A DNA stretch of 15,814 nt from JAWAFD01 sp964467175 (GTDB lineage: Archaea; Micrarchaeota; Micrarchaeia; Anstonellales; J096): positions 1 through 15,814 of the forward strand of contig CAYXNY010000026.1 in the NCBI GenBank assembly GCA_964467175.1, given 5' to 3'. The translations under genes and the position numbers were made by a program. The notes under the pieces were generated by a model, which was not told the DNA's origin, did no database searches, and worked only from the letters and a program-made list of their open reading frames with translations. Shown piece after piece: positions 6,177 through 14,177 of the stretch; the stretch's first letter is position 1; every line of letters starts with the position of its first letter.

Positions 6177-7466
6177 ATGGGGTCTTCTCAGCCAGAAAAA
6201 ACAGACAAAAAAACTTTCAGGAACGAGATCGCGGGCGGGTTTACAACGTTCCTCGCGATTTCCTATGTTCTGATAGTCGTCCCGAAAATACTGGCTGATG
6301 CAGGGATTCCTTTCCAAGATGCGCTCGCCGCAACCGCCATAGCGAGCGGTATTGCGACAATAATAATGGGTCTGATTGCAAACAGGCCTTTTGCGGTCGC
6401 TCCGAGCATTGCGCTCGCAAGCTTTTTCACATACACTGTTGTAAAGGGCCTCCATGTCTCTTGGCAGATTGCGCTTGCTGCGGTTTTTTTTGAAGGTCTG
6501 CTTTTTTTCGGGCTGTCTATTTCAAAAATAAGAAGCTGGTTCGGGGTTGGAATTCCCTACAATCTAAAATACGCCATGATAGCCGGCGTAGGCCTTTTCC
6601 TCGCCTTCCTTGGCATGAGGGAAGGGGGGATAATAGTCCCGGATGAAAACATGTTTATACGGATGGGGAGCCTTTTCGCACCCGGACCCGTGATAACAAT
6701 AATGGGTTTTTTCATAATGGCAGTCCTTCTTTTGAAAAAAGTGCGCGGCTCTCTTCTCTGGGGAATCCTCCTCACGACCGCTATAACGATAGCATCCGGC
6801 CTCTCCTCCCTTCCGAATGAGGTGTTCTCAGTCCCCACGCAGCTCTCAACAATGTTTGCCCTGGATATACACGGCCTTATGAACGCCTCCATACTCTCCA
6901 TAGTCCTCGCTTTTTTCATGGTTGATTTCTTCGATACGCTCGGCGCCTCAACAGCCCTGCTTGTAAAAACCGGGGATGTAAACGAAAAGGGCCATATAAA
7001 AAATATTGACAAGGTGATGATATCCGACTCGATCGGCACAACAGTGGGAAGCGTTATAGGCGTCCCTGCGCAGGTTGTCTATCTTGAAAGCGCCGCCGGG
7101 ATACAGGAGGGAGCGAAAACAGGGACCGCGGCATTCATCATAGGCATTCTCCTCATCCTTTCGTTGTTCTTCTATCCAGTTATAGAAAAAATACCCATGG
7201 AGGCAATCGCACCCGCGCTCATAATAGTGGGTTTGTTGATCGCAACAAATATAAGGCATGTTGATTTCAGCGAGTTCACAGAAGCCCTTCCATCGCTTCT
7301 CATGCTTTCGGCCATTCCGCTCTCGTTTTCCATAAGCCATGGAATAGGGATCGCATCCATTGTCTACGTTGTGCTGAAACTATGCGCAGGACAGTATAAA
7401 AATGTTCATCCTGCGATGTATGCGATAGCATCGCTTTTCCTTCTTGACTATCTGCAAGTGTTTTAG
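6177..7466 (+). CDS. NCS2/AzgA-type purine base permease
   Basis: This 429-residue membrane transporter belongs to the xanthine/uracil (NCS2) superfamily and is most like the AzgA/PbuG guanine-hypoxanthine branch. That branch brings nucleobases in, usually with protons. Visible family segments are NEIAGGFTTFLAISYV (16-31), MGLIANRPFAVAP (64-76), the helix-8 signature FMVDFFDTLG (247-256), VYLESAAG (301-308) and APALIIVGLLI near 345-355. Twelve to fourteen membrane helices fit the length. One oddity: where the branch usually reads APGMGLNAFF, this protein has APSIALASFF (75-84), losing the Gly/Asn residues, so its substrate may differ. The ATG lies 25.5 nt from a TATA core and is probably leaderless. 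The asparagine-synthase-like gene follows after 8 bp. Confidence 0.92.
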   Translation: MGSSQPEKTDKKTFRNEIAGGFTTFLAISYVLIVVPKILADAGIPFQDALAATAIASGIATIIMGLIANRPFAVAPSIALASFFTYTVVKGLHVSWQIALAAVFFEGLLFFGLSISKIRSWFGVGIPYNLKYAMIAGVGLFLAFLGMREGGIIVPDENMFIRMGSLFAPGPVITIMGFFIMAVLLLKKVRGSLLWGILLTTAITIASGLSSLPNEVFSVPTQLSTMFALDIHGLMNASILSIVLAFFMVDFFDTLGASTALLVKTGDVNEKGHIKNIDKVMISDSIGTTVGSVIGVPAQVVYLESAAGIQEGAKTGTAAFIIGILLILSLFFYPVIEKIPMEAIAPALIIVGLLIATNIRHVDFSEFTEALPSLLMLSAIPLSFSISHGIGIASIVYVVLKLCAGQYKNVHPAMYAIASLFLLDYLQVF

Positions 7467-7474
7467 GTGAAAGC

Positions 7475-8266
7475 ATGAGCGTTTTTGTTGAGCTTTCGGA
7501 GGTCCTCAGAAGAAGCATAGAGGAAAGCTGCGAGGAGAATACCGCGGTTGCTTTTTCCGGCGGAATTGACAGCACAACCATCGCTACTGTTGCTAAAAAA
7601 GTTTGCAATGTTTTTCTCCATTCAGTAGGAACACTTGGAAGCCAGGATTTGGAGTGCGCTGAAATGGTTGCAAAAAAACTCTCCCTTCCTCTCCAGAAGC
7701 ATGTTGTTGATGAGAAGGAAATACTCTCTCTGTACGAAAAGGTCTACTCCGTTGTTCCTCTAAATCCATTCAAAATAGACATTTTAATTCCAGTGTACAA
7801 AGCTCTTGAATGCTCGCATGAGGATGTTGTTCTTTTCGGCTCAGGAAGCGAGGAGCTTTTTATTGGGTACGACAGGCATTACAGGTTCTTGGATGAGGGG
7901 AGAGACCTTGACCCCATCCTCCGCATGGAATTTGAAAACTTGAATAAAAAGGGCGGAGACATATGGGCAATAAAGCAGATCGCAAAAAAACTGAAAAAAA
8001 ATGTTGCGTTTCCTTTTTACAACAAAAAAATTGCGGACATTGTTTTTTCCATCCCGCTTAAAGAAAGGGCCGAGGACAGGAAGCTGAAAAAAGGGGTTTT
8101 GAGGGAAGCTGCCGCACTTCTAAAAGTTCCAAAAGAGGCGCTTTTGAGAAGGAAAAAATCCATGCAGTACGGAAGCGGCGTGCACAAAATAGTTGAGAAA
8201 CACAAAAAAGAGCTTGAGGGGAAATTTCCACAAAAACTATTTTGCGCAACAGCGCAAAAGCCATGA
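7475..8266 (+). CDS. Stand-alone asparagine-synthase-like ATP-pyrophosphatase domain protein
   Basis: The 263 residues match the C-terminal synthetase domain of asparagine synthetase B but have no glutaminase domain. The PP-loop AFSGGIDS (26-33) binds ATP pyrophosphate, GSGSEELFIGY (122-132) corresponds to the family's SGxGxDExFxGY segment, AFPFYNKKI matches the family's PFLD region, and GVLREAA plus KKSMQYGSG match the C-terminal signature. Members of this family adenylate a carboxylate and form an amide or similar bond; the substrate here is unknown, and without the glutaminase domain it would need free ammonia or another nucleophile. The start has GGTGA 4 nt upstream and lies 8 bp after the permease stop, so the two form an operon. 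The gene ends 13 bp from the convergent ATPase gene. Confidence 0.88.
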   Translation: MSVFVELSEVLRRSIEESCEENTAVAFSGGIDSTTIATVAKKVCNVFLHSVGTLGSQDLECAEMVAKKLSLPLQKHVVDEKEILSLYEKVYSVVPLNPFKIDILIPVYKALECSHEDVVLFGSGSEELFIGYDRHYRFLDEGRDLDPILRMEFENLNKKGGDIWAIKQIAKKLKKNVAFPFYNKKIADIVFSIPLKERAEDRKLKKGVLREAAALLKVPKEALLRRKKSMQYGSGVHKIVEKHKKELEGKFPQKLFCATAQKP

Positions 8267-8279
8267 CGCATGGGTTGTG

Positions 8280-10541
8280 TTATTTTTTCAATAGCGGAAG
8301 CTCCTTTCTCACCATCTCCCTGAACTGCCCCTCCCACTCCTTCTGCGCCCTTCCGAAATCCACTTCTCCGCTTTCCTTTTCTATGCCCACAACAATTTTG
8401 TTTGCAAGTGTGTTTGCTTTCAGCACGAAATCAAGCCCCATCAGTTCGTTCGCACCGCTCTCAACGCTTGCCGTATATATATCATAATAGACCTTTCCTT
8501 TGTAAAACGCCTGCAGAATATACTGCTCAGGCTTAATGCCGGTTTCTTCGCTCCTCCTTTTCAGCACAGGCGGAATGCTTTCTATGTCCAGCTCTTTTTC
8601 CAGTTTTTCTATATTCAGTTTTGAAAAATCGTTAGAATTTGCTTCTGGATTTTTTATGAATTTTGCGTTTATGGTTGAGTTTTCAACATTCGTCCCCCTT
8701 TTATACTCAAAAACCTGTATGAACGCCTTGTTCTCCCTATCAGATTCAAACTCGTACCCCAGCACCCTGTATATCCTTCCCTTTCTTCCGAACCTTATTT
8801 TCCTCAAAAAGGTATACCTGTCTGTTGCGAACATGCTTGCAGATGGAATTCCGAAAACAAGCTCCAATCTATCGCGCACATCCTCCAAGCTTTCCGCGTG
8901 AAGGTTGTACAGCAAAAACACTCCGGGCTGGGTGTTAAGCAGATTGATTACCCCCTGCACAGCAACCCTGCTCCTTATTTCGTTTATTATCAAAGCCGCA
9001 TCCCCCATCCTAAGCAAAGCGTTTGCCATGCTCACAAGGTCAAGCTCCTTTCCTGTAGGCGCCTCCTTCTCGGAACTCTGCACCTTCGCCGCCCCTATAT
9101 GAAAGCCCCTTTTTCTGAAAGCCCTTACCGGTATCTCCTGTATGTCCTGAATCGGAATTATCCTCTTGCCAGGGCCTATTGCGGTTATTTTAGCGGCTGT
9201 AAAAGCGGTTTTTCCGCTTCCCTTAAGCCCAAGCACTGCCTCGCTGGAGCCCAAAGTCACCATCACATCATCGTATCCAGCGAAAAATGGCGAGAAGGAT
9301 TTTAGGTAAAGATACTGCGGATAGGTGAACGGCTCTTCCTGCATTATCCTCAGCGCTCCCTGAAATTCTCCGAATGTTGCAGGAGGCCTTGTGAGGTGGC
9401 ATCTCATGCTATGCCTCTTCACAACAACATCCGCAATCGGGTTGTTCTCATCAAATTTTGTCCCCTTCTCTGCAAGGATCATGTTCCTGAAAGAACGCTC
9501 AAGAAGCTCTTTATTGTACCTAAAAAGCGTGTGCACAATCCCGAATTTTCTGTGCTCAAGGTAGATGGGCGAGTTCTCGCTGTCAATATAGATGTCCGTA
9601 ATATTTTCCCAATCAAGCGCTATGTTCTCTATTGGGGAACCGAGCCCAACAACCCAAGATGCCGCCTCCCTCCCCATCACAAGCGCCTGGTCCGGGGTTA
9701 TTTCAATTCCCTGCAGAAGCGCGCTCTCCATAAAAAACTGCTTGTACTCCCTTGCCTTCAAATCAAATATTATGTTGAAATCCTTGCCCGCAAAATTCTC
9801 CTTCATCTGCTCGTCTATTAATTTTTTCAGCATTGTTTTCAGCTGCGGAGTGAGGGTTTCCATTACAGGGTTTCTCATATGGTATATGAACATATCTCTC
9901 TCGGGTATTTCGTACACCTGCACCTCGTTTCCATACTCAAGCTTATATACAGCATCCGCCCCCTCAAGCTTCACCGCATCTTTAGGAAGTTCAAGCGCGA
10001 GAACATTCACGAAAAACAAACTCTGCAGTCCAACCAAAGAGAGGAAAGCGCTCCTCAAATCGCCGGTTTTCTCAACGAGTTTGTACAGCTGCGCTTCCTT
10101 AAACCTCCTCAATATCCCGTTCGCCCAAGAAATAAACGTTTCGTAGCTTTTCATGAAAGCAGCGGTGTCCGGGGTCGGCTCCTTGTACCCCTCAAGCTCC
10201 CTTGCCGCTATGAGCGGGTTCATGAAAGTGTAGTTGTAGAATTTCCTGAGCGCTTCAACCCTTGAATTGTAATGCGGGTCCTGCCTTATGCCGTATATAT
10301 CCTTCCTCAGCATCACCGCTTCAATCTGCGCGATCACTTTCGCATACTCCAAAAGTATGGAGGTTGCTTCCTCGCTCAGCTCAAAGCTAACCTCCTCCTC
10401 GTACCTTATCCTGCTCAGCGGTTTTGTGATTGTTGAAAGGTCTTTCAGATGGTAGTTGATAAACTCAGGAGATGCGAACTCGAACGGACATTTCGCCAGG
10501 TCAACAATCCCGACCGTTCCCTCCACCCTGAGGTTGCACAT
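8280..10541 (-). CDS. Type II/IV secretion-system ATPase (PilT/GspE/VirB11-like)
   Basis: This 753-residue protein has a C-terminal hexameric motor domain of the kind that drives archaeal pili, archaella and type II/IV secretion. The P-loop is GLKGSGKT (438-445), the Asp-box-like segment is IQDIQEIP (463-470), the Walker B region is ALIINEIRS (516-524), and a His box LHAES follows (547-551). Where relatives usually read GPTGSGKT and GEIRG, this one has GLKGSGKT and NEIRS, so it belongs to a diverged branch. The N-terminal 300 residues form a large extension that I cannot assign; about 90 residues after 600 are charged and flexible. The ATG lies 25.5 nt from the shared TATA core, indicating a leaderless mRNA. 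It could power a pilus made of proteins like those at 1-545, but no genetic link is visible here. Confidence 0.9.
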   Translation of the reverse strand: MCNLRVEGTVGIVDLAKCPFEFASPEFINYHLKDLSTITKPLSRIRYEEEVSFELSEEATSILLEYAKVIAQIEAVMLRKDIYGIRQDPHYNSRVEALRKFYNYTFMNPLIAARELEGYKEPTPDTAAFMKSYETFISWANGILRRFKEAQLYKLVEKTGDLRSAFLSLVGLQSLFFVNVLALELPKDAVKLEGADAVYKLEYGNEVQVYEIPERDMFIYHMRNPVMETLTPQLKTMLKKLIDEQMKENFAGKDFNIIFDLKAREYKQFFMESALLQGIEITPDQALVMGREAASWVVGLGSPIENIALDWENITDIYIDSENSPIYLEHRKFGIVHTLFRYNKELLERSFRNMILAEKGTKFDENNPIADVVVKRHSMRCHLTRPPATFGEFQGALRIMQEEPFTYPQYLYLKSFSPFFAGYDDVMVTLGSSEAVLGLKGSGKTAFTAAKITAIGPGKRIIPIQDIQEIPVRAFRKRGFHIGAAKVQSSEKEAPTGKELDLVSMANALLRMGDAALIINEIRSRVAVQGVINLLNTQPGVFLLYNLHAESLEDVRDRLELVFGIPSASMFATDRYTFLRKIRFGRKGRIYRVLGYEFESDRENKAFIQVFEYKRGTNVENSTINAKFIKNPEANSNDFSKLNIEKLEKELDIESIPPVLKRRSEETGIKPEQYILQAFYKGKVYYDIYTASVESGANELMGLDFVLKANTLANKIVVGIEKESGEVDFGRAQKEWEGQFREMVRKELPLLKK

Positions 10542-10563
10542 GAAAAATGATTTGTTCTATCGG

Positions 10564-10569
10564 TTTAAA
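10564..10569. promoter_or_regulatory. Shared TATA core between the secretion ATPase (-) and DRG GTPase (+)
   Basis: TTTAAA in GGTTTAAAAA is centred at 10566.5. It is 25.5 nt from the ATPase ATG and 29.5 nt from the DRG GTG, so both mRNAs look leaderless or nearly so. It is the only TATA-like site in the 54-bp gap. Confidence 0.72.
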
Positions 10570-10595
10570 AATCTATTTGCGCCTCAATTATTATC

Positions 10596-11678
10596 GTGAA
10601 CATCCTGGAAAAAATAAAAGCGATAGAGGAGGAGATTGCGAGAACGCAGAAGAACAAGGCCACAGAGCATCATCTCGGGCTTCTCAAGGCAAAGCTTGCA
10701 AAGCTTAGAAGGGCGATGCTTGCGCCCAAAAAATCCGGCGGCGCCGGATATGATATTAAAAAAACAGGGGACGCAACGGTTTCCATAGTCGGCTTCCCCA
10801 GCGTGGGAAAATCCACCCTTCTGAATGCGCTCACTGGCGCGAAGAGCAAAACCGGCGCGTATGATTTCACAACCCTCAGCACAATTCCCGGCGGGCTTAT
10901 ATACAAGGGTGCAGAGATCCAGGTTCTCGACCTCCCGGGGATAATACAGGGGGCAAAGGACGGAAAGGGAAGAGGAAGAGAGGTTATAGGCGTTGCGAGA
11001 AAATCAGACCTTCTTCTCATTCTCATCGACCCATTTGCGCTCTGGCAGCACAAAATAATCCTCGAGGAGCTGCACGCGTGCGGAATAAGAGTGAATGAAT
11101 CCCCCCCGAACATAGTGATCGAGAAAAAATCAACCGGCGGGATAACGGCAGTGTGGACGTGCAGGCAGAAAGGGGTGAGCATAAACGAGGCGCAGGGCGT
11201 TCTTCAGGAATACGGCATCCACAACGCAAACATCATATTCCACGAGCCCGGAAGCGTTGAAAAACTAATAGACGCGCTCGAGAAAAACAGGGCATACATC
11301 CCAGCCATCACTGTTTTGACAAAAGCGGATTTGGTGAGCGCGAGGGGGAGGGAGGAGATAAAAAAACAAATAGGAGAGTATATTCCGGTTTCAGCCCTGA
11401 ATGGCGAGGGGGTTGAAGAATTAAAGGAAAAAATATTCAACATAACCGAATTTATAAGGATATACACAAAAGACGATTTCGGAAAGGTTGCAGACAAGCC
11501 GCTCGTGCTGAAAAAAGGCGCGAAAGTAGAGGATGTTTGCAGGCGCATCCACACCTCTTGGGCTGAGAATTTCAGGTATGCGCTCGTTTGGGGAAAAAGC
11601 GTGAGATTCCCGGGGCAGAGAGTAGGGCTGGAGCATACCCTTGAGGATGGGGATGTTTTGAGGATAGTTGCAAAATGA
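10596..11678 (+). CDS. DRG-family GTPase with TGS domain
   Basis: A 360-residue homologue of eukaryotic developmentally regulated GTP-binding proteins, Obg-related GTPases linked to translating ribosomes. In order: a basic helical N-terminus (1-55), the P-loop GFPSVGKST (66-74), the effector region DFTTLSTIPGG (90-100), DLPGIIQGA (112-120), a DRG-specific insert between about 160 and 215, guanine motif TKAD (242-245), SAL (266-268), and a TGS domain from about 285 to the end (ends EHTLEDGDVLRIVAK). The segment RGREVIGVARKSD is characteristic of DRG proteins. The start is a GTG, supported by the TATA core 29.5 nt upstream. A small gene overlaps its stop (ATGA) and is probably translationally coupled. 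Confidence 0.95.
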   Translation: MNILEKIKAIEEEIARTQKNKATEHHLGLLKAKLAKLRRAMLAPKKSGGAGYDIKKTGDATVSIVGFPSVGKSTLLNALTGAKSKTGAYDFTTLSTIPGGLIYKGAEIQVLDLPGIIQGAKDGKGRGREVIGVARKSDLLLILIDPFALWQHKIILEELHACGIRVNESPPNIVIEKKSTGGITAVWTCRQKGVSINEAQGVLQEYGIHNANIIFHEPGSVEKLIDALEKNRAYIPAITVLTKADLVSARGREEIKKQIGEYIPVSALNGEGVEELKEKIFNITEFIRIYTKDDFGKVADKPLVLKKGAKVEDVCRRIHTSWAENFRYALVWGKSVRFPGQRVGLEHTLEDGDVLRIVAK

Positions 11679-11974
11679 AGAGGGAGAAGATGGCCCCGCA
11701 GAATGAGATGAAGGAAGTGATAGAATGGTGCGAAAAAAGAAAAGAGGAGACAAAGCGCGTCGTGCTTATAGAAAAAAACATTTTCAGGGAAAAATTCGGC
11801 TGGACCTTCCGCTTTCCTTTCATAGAGATAGATAGGCCCTTGGAGGTTGCGAGCAGGTTCAACCTTGTTTACGATTCCACTACAAAAACTTTATGGCATT
11901 TCCTTAACGGAAACTGGAGGAAGATAGAGCCGGATTTTGAAATAAAAAAGGAGCCTGTTACAAATTATTTCTGA
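11675..11974 (+). CDS. Unrecognised 99-residue protein coupled to the DRG gene
   Basis: I do not recognise this protein. The N-terminal third is a charged helix (EMKEVIEWCEKRKEETKR), followed by strand-like segments (VVLIEKN, WTFRFPFIEID) and an aromatic-rich C-terminus (TLWHFLNGNWRKIEPDF). There is no signal peptide or membrane segment. Its ATG overlaps the DRG stop as ATGA, which argues for a real coupled gene. An in-frame ATG at 11690, preceded by GAGGGAG, is an alternative start five residues later. It might be a partner of the GTPase, as eukaryotic DRGs have DFRP partners, but no similarity to those is visible. Confidence 0.75.
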   Translation: MKREKMAPQNEMKEVIEWCEKRKEETKRVVLIEKNIFREKFGWTFRFPFIEIDRPLEVASRFNLVYDSTTKTLWHFLNGNWRKIEPDFEIKKEPVTNYF

Positions 11975-12079
11975 AAAACCCGCTGTCGCAAAAACAAAAA
12001 ATAAAAAAACTAAACAACCCGCACTTTGCTTTTCTGCCATTCTATTTTTCTTATCTTTTACGAGAAGCGAAAGCGGATA

Positions 12080-12110
12080 TTTTTTATTTATTTTTTATAA
12101 TTTTTTTATT
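12080..12110 (+). terminator. T-rich terminator candidate after the DRG operon
   Basis: Three T-runs of five to seven lie within 31 bases, about 105 nt after the stop at 11974 and ahead of the next promoter. Oligo-T tracts end transcription in archaea. No stable hairpin is needed or evident. Confidence 0.5.
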
Positions 12111-12132
12111 TAAGCGAATAGCGGTTAAAATG

Positions 12133-12183
12133 TTTAAATTTGCAACACCCTATATAAAAAAGGGCTAAAGAAAGGTATTTAAA
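12133..12183 (+). promoter_or_regulatory. Promoter region with three TATA-like boxes before the gene at 12215
   Basis: TTTAAA (12133-12138), TATATAAAA (12151-12159) and TTTAAA (12178-12183) lie in series. The last is centred 34.5 nt before the ATG at 12215, giving a leader of about 9 nt with a GGTGG ribosome site. The others could drive longer leaders or overlap regulator sites. The 11975-12214 stretch otherwise holds the T-rich terminator and two imperfect repeats; I see no gene in it. Confidence 0.55.
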
Positions 12184-12214
12184 TGTTTGAATGCAAAAAA
12201 TAAGCGGTGGGAAA

Positions 12215-12490
12215 ATGGCGCACAGAAGAAGGGAGAGGGGAAGGAAAGAAGAGGAAAAAGAACCTGATGTTAAAACCATACTTGATACCATAGAGAAGGA
12301 TATTAGCAGGAAACCACCGTCTAAAAAAGAAATCGATGAATATGTGATCACGGCTCTTGCAAAAAAAACAAGGGACTTATATGAAGGGATCTCTAGAAAA
12401 ACTTACGACACGGCATTTCTTTCTGCAAAAGACCTTGCCCGCCTTTTGGATAAGGGCGACCCTAAGTATTTAAACAGGTGGGGTGCTTAG
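12215..12490 (+). CDS. Unrecognised 91-residue basic protein
   Basis: I do not recognise this protein. It begins with a very basic, charged stretch (MAHRRRERGRKEEEK). A mainly helical body follows with segments such as VKTILDTIEKDI, KKEIDEYVITALAKKTRDLYEGI and FLSAKDLARLLDKGD, ending LNRWGA. No membrane segment is visible. An upstream in-frame ATG at 12191 exists, but the ATG at 12215 has GGTGG 4 nt before it and fits the TATA core at 12178-12183, so I chose it. The next gene starts 2 nt after its stop, so the two are an operon. Confidence 0.75.
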   Translation: MAHRRRERGRKEEEKEPDVKTILDTIEKDISRKPPSKKEIDEYVITALAKKTRDLYEGISRKTYDTAFLSAKDLARLLDKGDPKYLNRWGA

Positions 12491-12491
12491 C

Positions 12492-12845
12492 ATGGGAGCG
12501 TTTGATAAGGTTAGTGCGGAGGCAAAAAAGGCGATGGTTGCGGTGTGGAAAACCATGAACCCCGAGGACAAAATGCATTTTGTGAACCAGGTTGCCCTCG
12601 CGTTGAGCATATGGGGCGATGATGATAAGGGAAAGGAAATGGTTGCGCTCATTTTGGAAAAACTAATCGAGGACGGAAGCAAAAACCTTGCGGATTTCGG
12701 GCTTTATATAGAATGGTTCCTGAAGTCCGGAGGAGAGGAGATATACAGAGCAAAGGCTGAGAGGGCGAAGAGAGCGGTTCTTGTAATAGACGGGTACAGG
12801 ATAAAGCACGGCCTTCCTTCAGAGCCGCAGAAAACAATTATTTAA
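12492..12845 (+). CDS. Unrecognised 117-residue helical protein
   Basis: I do not recognise this family. It appears all-helical and soluble, with amphipathic segments (FDKVSAEAKKAMVAVWKTM, MVALILEKLIEDGSKNLADFG, EEIYRAKAERAKRAVLVIDGY) and a short tail. The ATG at 12492 was chosen over an in-frame GTG at 12483, because GGTG at 12482-12485 serves as its ribosome site and the upstream stop ends at 12490. It forms an operon with the basic protein before it. Its stop codon overlaps that of the convergent PP2C-like gene by 4 bp (TTTA). Confidence 0.78.
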   Translation: MGAFDKVSAEAKKAMVAVWKTMNPEDKMHFVNQVALALSIWGDDDKGKEMVALILEKLIEDGSKNLADFGLYIEWFLKSGGEEIYRAKAERAKRAVLVIDGYRIKHGLPSEPQKTII

Positions 12846-14155
12846 ACTGCGAAGGCGAGAACCCCTACATCTTGTGCGCTTCCTTTGACAAAAAATCCCC
12901 CGTTTTCTTCATATTTGTTCATGTTCTCTCTTGCGGCCCTGCTTATGTTCCGCGCGGTTTTTCTGCAATCGCCGTTAGATAGCTCGGAAAACCATCTCTC
13001 GGCGGATGCGTCAACAACATTTCCATTCTCCTCCATGAAAGGCGCGTTCATCCACACGCCCTTGTTCAGGGCAACGAGCATATTGAAACCCGAAATATCA
13101 AGGCAAAAAAGGTTTGTTTTTCCGAGCGTGAATTCGCTGTGGAGCACCTTCATGATGTTCTTCCCGTTTATTTTCTGCGAAAATCCCCCAAGATAAGCAA
13201 ACGGAATTCCCCTCTCCTTCAGGAATTCTCTCCTTGCTACTCTCTCGCCGATTTCTACCAGCCCCGAGATCCCGTCATCCGTTGTGAGGCATTTTGCCGA
13301 GTTGGAGATCCCATAAAGCCTTGGGTTACCTATCTTCAGAATTGCCGCTCTGTTCCCGAAAACAAAACCGGCGAGCGCCTCGCATCCCCCCTCAAACCTC
13401 TCGCTTATGAGTGCATCCGCCTCCTTGGCGAAGCCTCCGAGTAGGCCCGAAGCATTCTCCTCATCAGGCCTTGCCCTAAAAAGTTCCACGTATGATTTGA
13501 AAATATCGAGCGCGAACGAAGAAATTTCGTGCTCCTTTGCCCTTCCCTCCTTTATCCCATCAAACATTCCAAACGCTACAACCCTCCGCTTTCCGAAATA
13601 CATCTCCTGCAAAAGCAAACTTATGGACGGCCTGCTCGCCCTCCTCTTCCTCGGTTTTTTCTCTACTACAGCGTACGCATTGTTGAATTCCGTCCCCCTC
13701 TCCTCTGCCTTCAGGACATCCCTTCCGTATATCTCAATAGCGTCAGAAGTGAAAAGCGAATTTATGTCCACCCTCTCAGCAATGTTGAAGAGCATTTCCG
13801 CCTTTTCCATGTACTTTTTTCTCAATCTTTTTGAGTGAATGGAATGCCATTGGTGGCCCCTTTTGTATATCGGGATGAGCCTCATTATCGTCCTGACTTT
13901 TGCTCCTTTCGGGTCTATGCCGTATACCGAAACGAATTTTTCAAAATCTTTTTTATCCACCATTCTCTTTTCAAAATCCTTGCCCACTACCCTTGCGAGT
14001 ATCCCTGTGTACTGCACATCTGAAAGCACCTTCTCGGCATAGCTTGCTATCGTTGCGACAGAAATTCCCTCGCTGATTTTTTCTTTCTTTTCGAAGGGAT
14101 TTTTCTTTAACTCGCTCTCTTCATCCTGCAACTGCCTGTGGAGGAAAACTGGCAT
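12842..14155 (-). CDS. PP2C-like protein with missing catalytic residues, N-terminal unknown domain
   Basis: A 437-residue protein. The first roughly 170 residues are charged and unrecognised. From about 185 it resembles the PP2C/SpoIIE phosphatase fold: RRVVAFGMFDGIKEG (191-204) matches the FGVFDGHGG metal-site strand; GGCEALAGFVFGNRAAILKIGNPRLYGIS (256-284) matches the Gly-Ser-Thr strand and the VGDSRAYL region; and SAQDVGVLAFAV at the end matches the DNxTVxVV strand. The first Asp is kept, but the usual SDG is LNKG (363-366) and the final DN is QD, so it is probably not an ordinary metal-dependent phosphatase. The family call is a pattern match. The start at 14155 lies 25.5 nt from the TATA core; the longer frame to 14188 would begin beyond that box. 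Confidence 0.75.
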   Translation of the reverse strand: MPVFLHRQLQDEESELKKNPFEKKEKISEGISVATIASYAEKVLSDVQYTGILARVVGKDFEKRMVDKKDFEKFVSVYGIDPKGAKVRTIMRLIPIYKRGHQWHSIHSKRLRKKYMEKAEMLFNIAERVDINSLFTSDAIEIYGRDVLKAEERGTEFNNAYAVVEKKPRKRRASRPSISLLLQEMYFGKRRVVAFGMFDGIKEGRAKEHEISSFALDIFKSYVELFRARPDEENASGLLGGFAKEADALISERFEGGCEALAGFVFGNRAAILKIGNPRLYGISNSAKCLTTDDGISGLVEIGERVARREFLKERGIPFAYLGGFSQKINGKNIMKVLHSEFTLGKTNLFCLDISGFNMLVALNKGVWMNAPFMEENGNVVDASAERWFSELSNGDCRKTARNISRAARENMNKYEENGGFFVKGSAQDVGVLAFAV

Positions 14156-14177
14156 GCCCCAAAAGTGAATGAAAAAC

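Noticed and set aside
9592..10146. Long plus-strand frame opposite the secretion ATPase
   Set aside because: It is a shadow of the 753-residue gene in composition, with no promoter or ribosome site.
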